Source of the DNA: SZUA-37 sp964472525
GTDB lineage: Bacteria > Pseudomonadota > Gammaproteobacteria > UBA6429 > Thiohalophilaceae
Length of the DNA stretch: 8,977 nt
Direction: 5' to 3'
Assembly (NCBI GenBank): GCA_964472525.1
Contig: CAYYLL010000066.1
Span: 1 to 8,977 of the forward strand
Shown here: in pieces, positions 7,488 through 8,977 of the stretch
Numbering within the stretch: the stretch's first letter is position 1
How the letters are laid out: every line of letters begins with the position of its first letter
Made by a program: the position numbers and the translations under genes
The notes under the pieces: model-generated
What the model was told of the DNA's origin: nothing
Seen by the model: the letters and a program-made list of their open reading frames with translations, nothing else
Databases searched by the model: none

Positions 7488-8801
7488 ATGACTCGAATTT
7501 TTGTATTTACAGTGTTCGTGTTTTCTTTAGAATACACACTTTTTGTGGTCACAGGTACTTTAATGGATCGCATAATTAAGCTGTCCGCGTTTGCTTGTCT
7601 TATGTTATTTGTAGGAAATCCTAGGAATCGCATAAATAGTGCAGAAAGGGGCTTATTACTAATTTATTGCATGTTGTTTGCCTCCGCTTTATTACCCTCT
7701 ATATTGAATGGAGATCTTATGGGCGTTGCTGGCGGCTCTAAATTATTTTTTATGTCATTAATACTTCCTATATTGATAATATGTTATCGAACTCTACACC
7801 GCTGCGATGAGTTTTTGATATCGATATACATTGCAATTGGTGTGTTTTTTTCAGTACAGGCAATAGTAGCTTTTATTGGAGTATACTGGGGCATATTTGA
7901 CAAATCGAATATTATAGAAATAGAAAGATACACTAATATGAGTGAAGTTAGTTTTGGTATTTGGGGTTTTGGGAATGCAATTGAGAGTCCTATTGGAAAT
8001 TATAAAATATTGCGACCTCAAGGTTGGTTTCTAGAGCCGTCATTACTAGCATCTTTTTTATTGCTCCCGGCCTATGTCAGCGCTGGTCGATATTGGGTTT
8101 ATAGGGAAAAAAAATACATATTTTCTTCATTAGTAATTTTTTTAACTATTTTACTAACATTGTCATTAGCAGGCTATTTGGCAGTTGTTGCTGCAGCTTT
8201 ACTAATATTCTTCACAAAACCTTTTTATAGTTTACTAAAAAAAGTTCAATTTTTAAAATATTATTATCCAATTCCAATTTTTTTGATTTTTTTTGGGACA
8301 GCATCTTCCTTGCTTTATTTAGGGCATTTAGCCAATAAAGTGAATGTTAATGGCCTAAGTGAGGAACAAGTTCTTGTAGCAAAGTTATATAGAAGAGATC
8401 CAGATGGAGCGAGTGGAAATTTAATACGTGAAGGATATAAGTTAGATAATTATATCAACTTGATTACAACTACACCTCTTGGAATCGGGTTTAATTCTGT
8501 TTCAGCCTCTGCTGAATTAAGAAGTGGAAATGCTTTGATTTTTTGGTTGGTAGCGGGAGGAATCCCAGCAGTTATAATTATAATATCGATGTTCTCTTAT
8601 ATTTTTATAGTCTTTTGTCATCCGTTATTGATATCAGAAAATGCTGTATATAGAACTTTGGCCGCCTCATTTATTGGTCATGCTATCCATAATCTATCAT
8701 ATGGCACTTGGATAGCACCATATTTTCTAATTCATCTTGCTTTAGTTGTTATGAGTACTACAAAAGCTAATGCGAATACTATTAAAAAAAAATCTAGTTA
8801 A
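7488..8801 (+). CDS. O-antigen polymerase/ligase-like membrane protein (Wzy-type)
   Basis: This 437-residue protein has about ten or more predicted membrane helices and a large extracytoplasmic loop at about 280-345. The features fit the Wzy/WaaL-like family: RPQGWFLEPSLLASFLLLP at about 176-194 (R..G..xEPS pattern ahead of a helix), LGIGFNSVS at about 331-339 and HNLSYGTW at about 401-408. Such proteins polymerise lipid-linked repeat units in the periplasm or ligate glycans to lipid A core or protein, and sequence alone does not separate polymerase from ligase. Its position in a glycan cluster favours the polymerase. No good ribosome binding site precedes ATG 7488. The frame is open back to about 7446 but has no ATG, GTG or TTG there, so ATG 7488 is the first practical start. 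The C-terminal tail includes a nine-A run (8784-8792); slippage there would alter only the last few residues. Confidence 0.8.
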   Translation: MTRIFVFTVFVFSLEYTLFVVTGTLMDRIIKLSAFACLMLFVGNPRNRINSAERGLLLIYCMLFASALLPSILNGDLMGVAGGSKLFFMSLILPILIICYRTLHRCDEFLISIYIAIGVFFSVQAIVAFIGVYWGIFDKSNIIEIERYTNMSEVSFGIWGFGNAIESPIGNYKILRPQGWFLEPSLLASFLLLPAYVSAGRYWVYREKKYIFSSLVIFLTILLTLSLAGYLAVVAAALLIFFTKPFYSLLKKVQFLKYYYPIPIFLIFFGTASSLLYLGHLANKVNVNGLSEEQVLVAKLYRRDPDGASGNLIREGYKLDNYINLITTTPLGIGFNSVSASAELRSGNALIFWLVAGGIPAVIIIISMFSYIFIVFCHPLLISENAVYRTLAASFIGHAIHNLSYGTWIAPYFLIHLALVVMSTTKANANTIKKKSS

Positions 8802-8875
8802 ATTGCAAGGTTATGTATCTATCCTGGTTTGTGCTAGATGTGTTGAACATAAACTTCGAAGGATTCTGTATATAT
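8802..8875. other. Short gap between the polymerase gene and the IS end
   Basis: These 74 bases contain no ORF of note, no stem-loop with a T-run and no recognisable promoter. If further genes of the locus once followed the polymerase here, the IS now separates them from it. Confidence 0.5.
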
Positions 8876-8977
8876 TGTAATCCCCCCGAAAAATAAAAGG
8901 AGTTTTAAGTAGAAAATTCTCATAAACTAAGAACAGGCGTTTTCTATGAAAAAATCACGTTACACTGACAGTCAGAT
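8876..8977 (+). mobile_element. Left end of an IS3-family element, cut by the window edge
   Basis: The element begins TGTAATCCCCCC, the exact reverse complement of the end at 43-54. It carries a further imperfect match to that end over about 37 bases, then a short leader and a transposase start at 8946. Its 5'-TG terminus and distance of about 70 bp to the first transposase gene are typical of IS3-family elements. The preceding sequence ends TATAT; the target duplication cannot be seen because the other end of this copy is outside the window. Confidence 0.8.
8946..8977 (+). CDS. IS3-family transposase OrfA, N-terminus only
   Basis: Only ten full codons are present before the window ends: MKKSRYTDSQ, with a partial next codon compatible with Ile. 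This is the typical opening of the small helix-turn-helix OrfA protein of IS3-family elements, most like the IS51/IS407 subgroup (MKKSR[FY]TDSQI). OrfA normally binds the IS ends and makes the OrfAB transposase with OrfB by programmed -1 frameshifting. The inverted-repeat end 70 bp upstream supports the call. The subgroup assignment rests on very few residues. Confidence 0.75.
   Translation, partial: MKKSRYTDSQ

Noticed and set aside
8784..8792. Nine-A run near the end of the polymerase gene as a phase-variation tract
   Set aside because: It is four codons from the stop in an AT-rich region, so slippage would only alter the tail; A-runs of this length are common here.

Overview
The window is an AT-rich, fully + strand surface-polysaccharide (O-antigen, capsule or exopolysaccharide type) gene block bounded at both edges by the ends of IS3-family insertion sequences. 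The gene content, the IS type and the AT-rich composition suggest a Gram-negative, probably gammaproteobacterial genome such as an Acinetobacter-like organism. That placement is an inference from style and is held weakly; no taxonomic marker gene is present.

Layout. Positions 1-54 are the terminal end of one IS copy, ending in GGGGGGATTACA. It abuts a 5'-truncated FkbM-type methyltransferase (about 55-361). Next come a flippase-fold membrane protein of the lysylphosphatidylglycerol synthase transmembrane family (395-1441), a DPM1-like family 2 glycosyltransferase with a TTG start (1533-2219), and a UDP-galactopyranose-mutase-like flavoprotein with a nine-G tract in its FAD-binding loop (2239-3438). 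After a 200 bp AT-rich gap holding a perfect palindrome and a possible promoter come a DUF2079 membrane protein that looks like a GT-C glycosyltransferase (3654-5468), a heparinase II/III-like protein (5514-7331), a short possible acyltransferase remnant (7396-7461) and a Wzy/O-antigen-ligase-like polymerase (7488-8801). At 8876 a second IS end begins (TGTAATCCCCCC), with the first codons of its transposase at 8946-8977.

How the genes may work together (inference). The DPM1-like transferase could load a sugar onto a polyprenyl phosphate, the flippase-fold protein could help move it across the inner membrane, and the DUF2079 protein could transfer it on the periplasmic side. The polymerase would join repeat units, and the heparinase-like protein would cut or edit a uronate-containing chain. 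The flavoprotein would supply or remodel a sugar precursor. No initiating glycosyltransferase, Wzx, nucleotide-sugar synthesis or export gene lies in the window, so the locus must continue outside the IS copies or depend on genes elsewhere.

The strongest unusual points are the paired IS ends in apparently direct orientation, the IS-truncated methyltransferase, the G9 tract that would switch the flavoprotein off by slippage, and the missing DxD motif in the glycosyltransferase.
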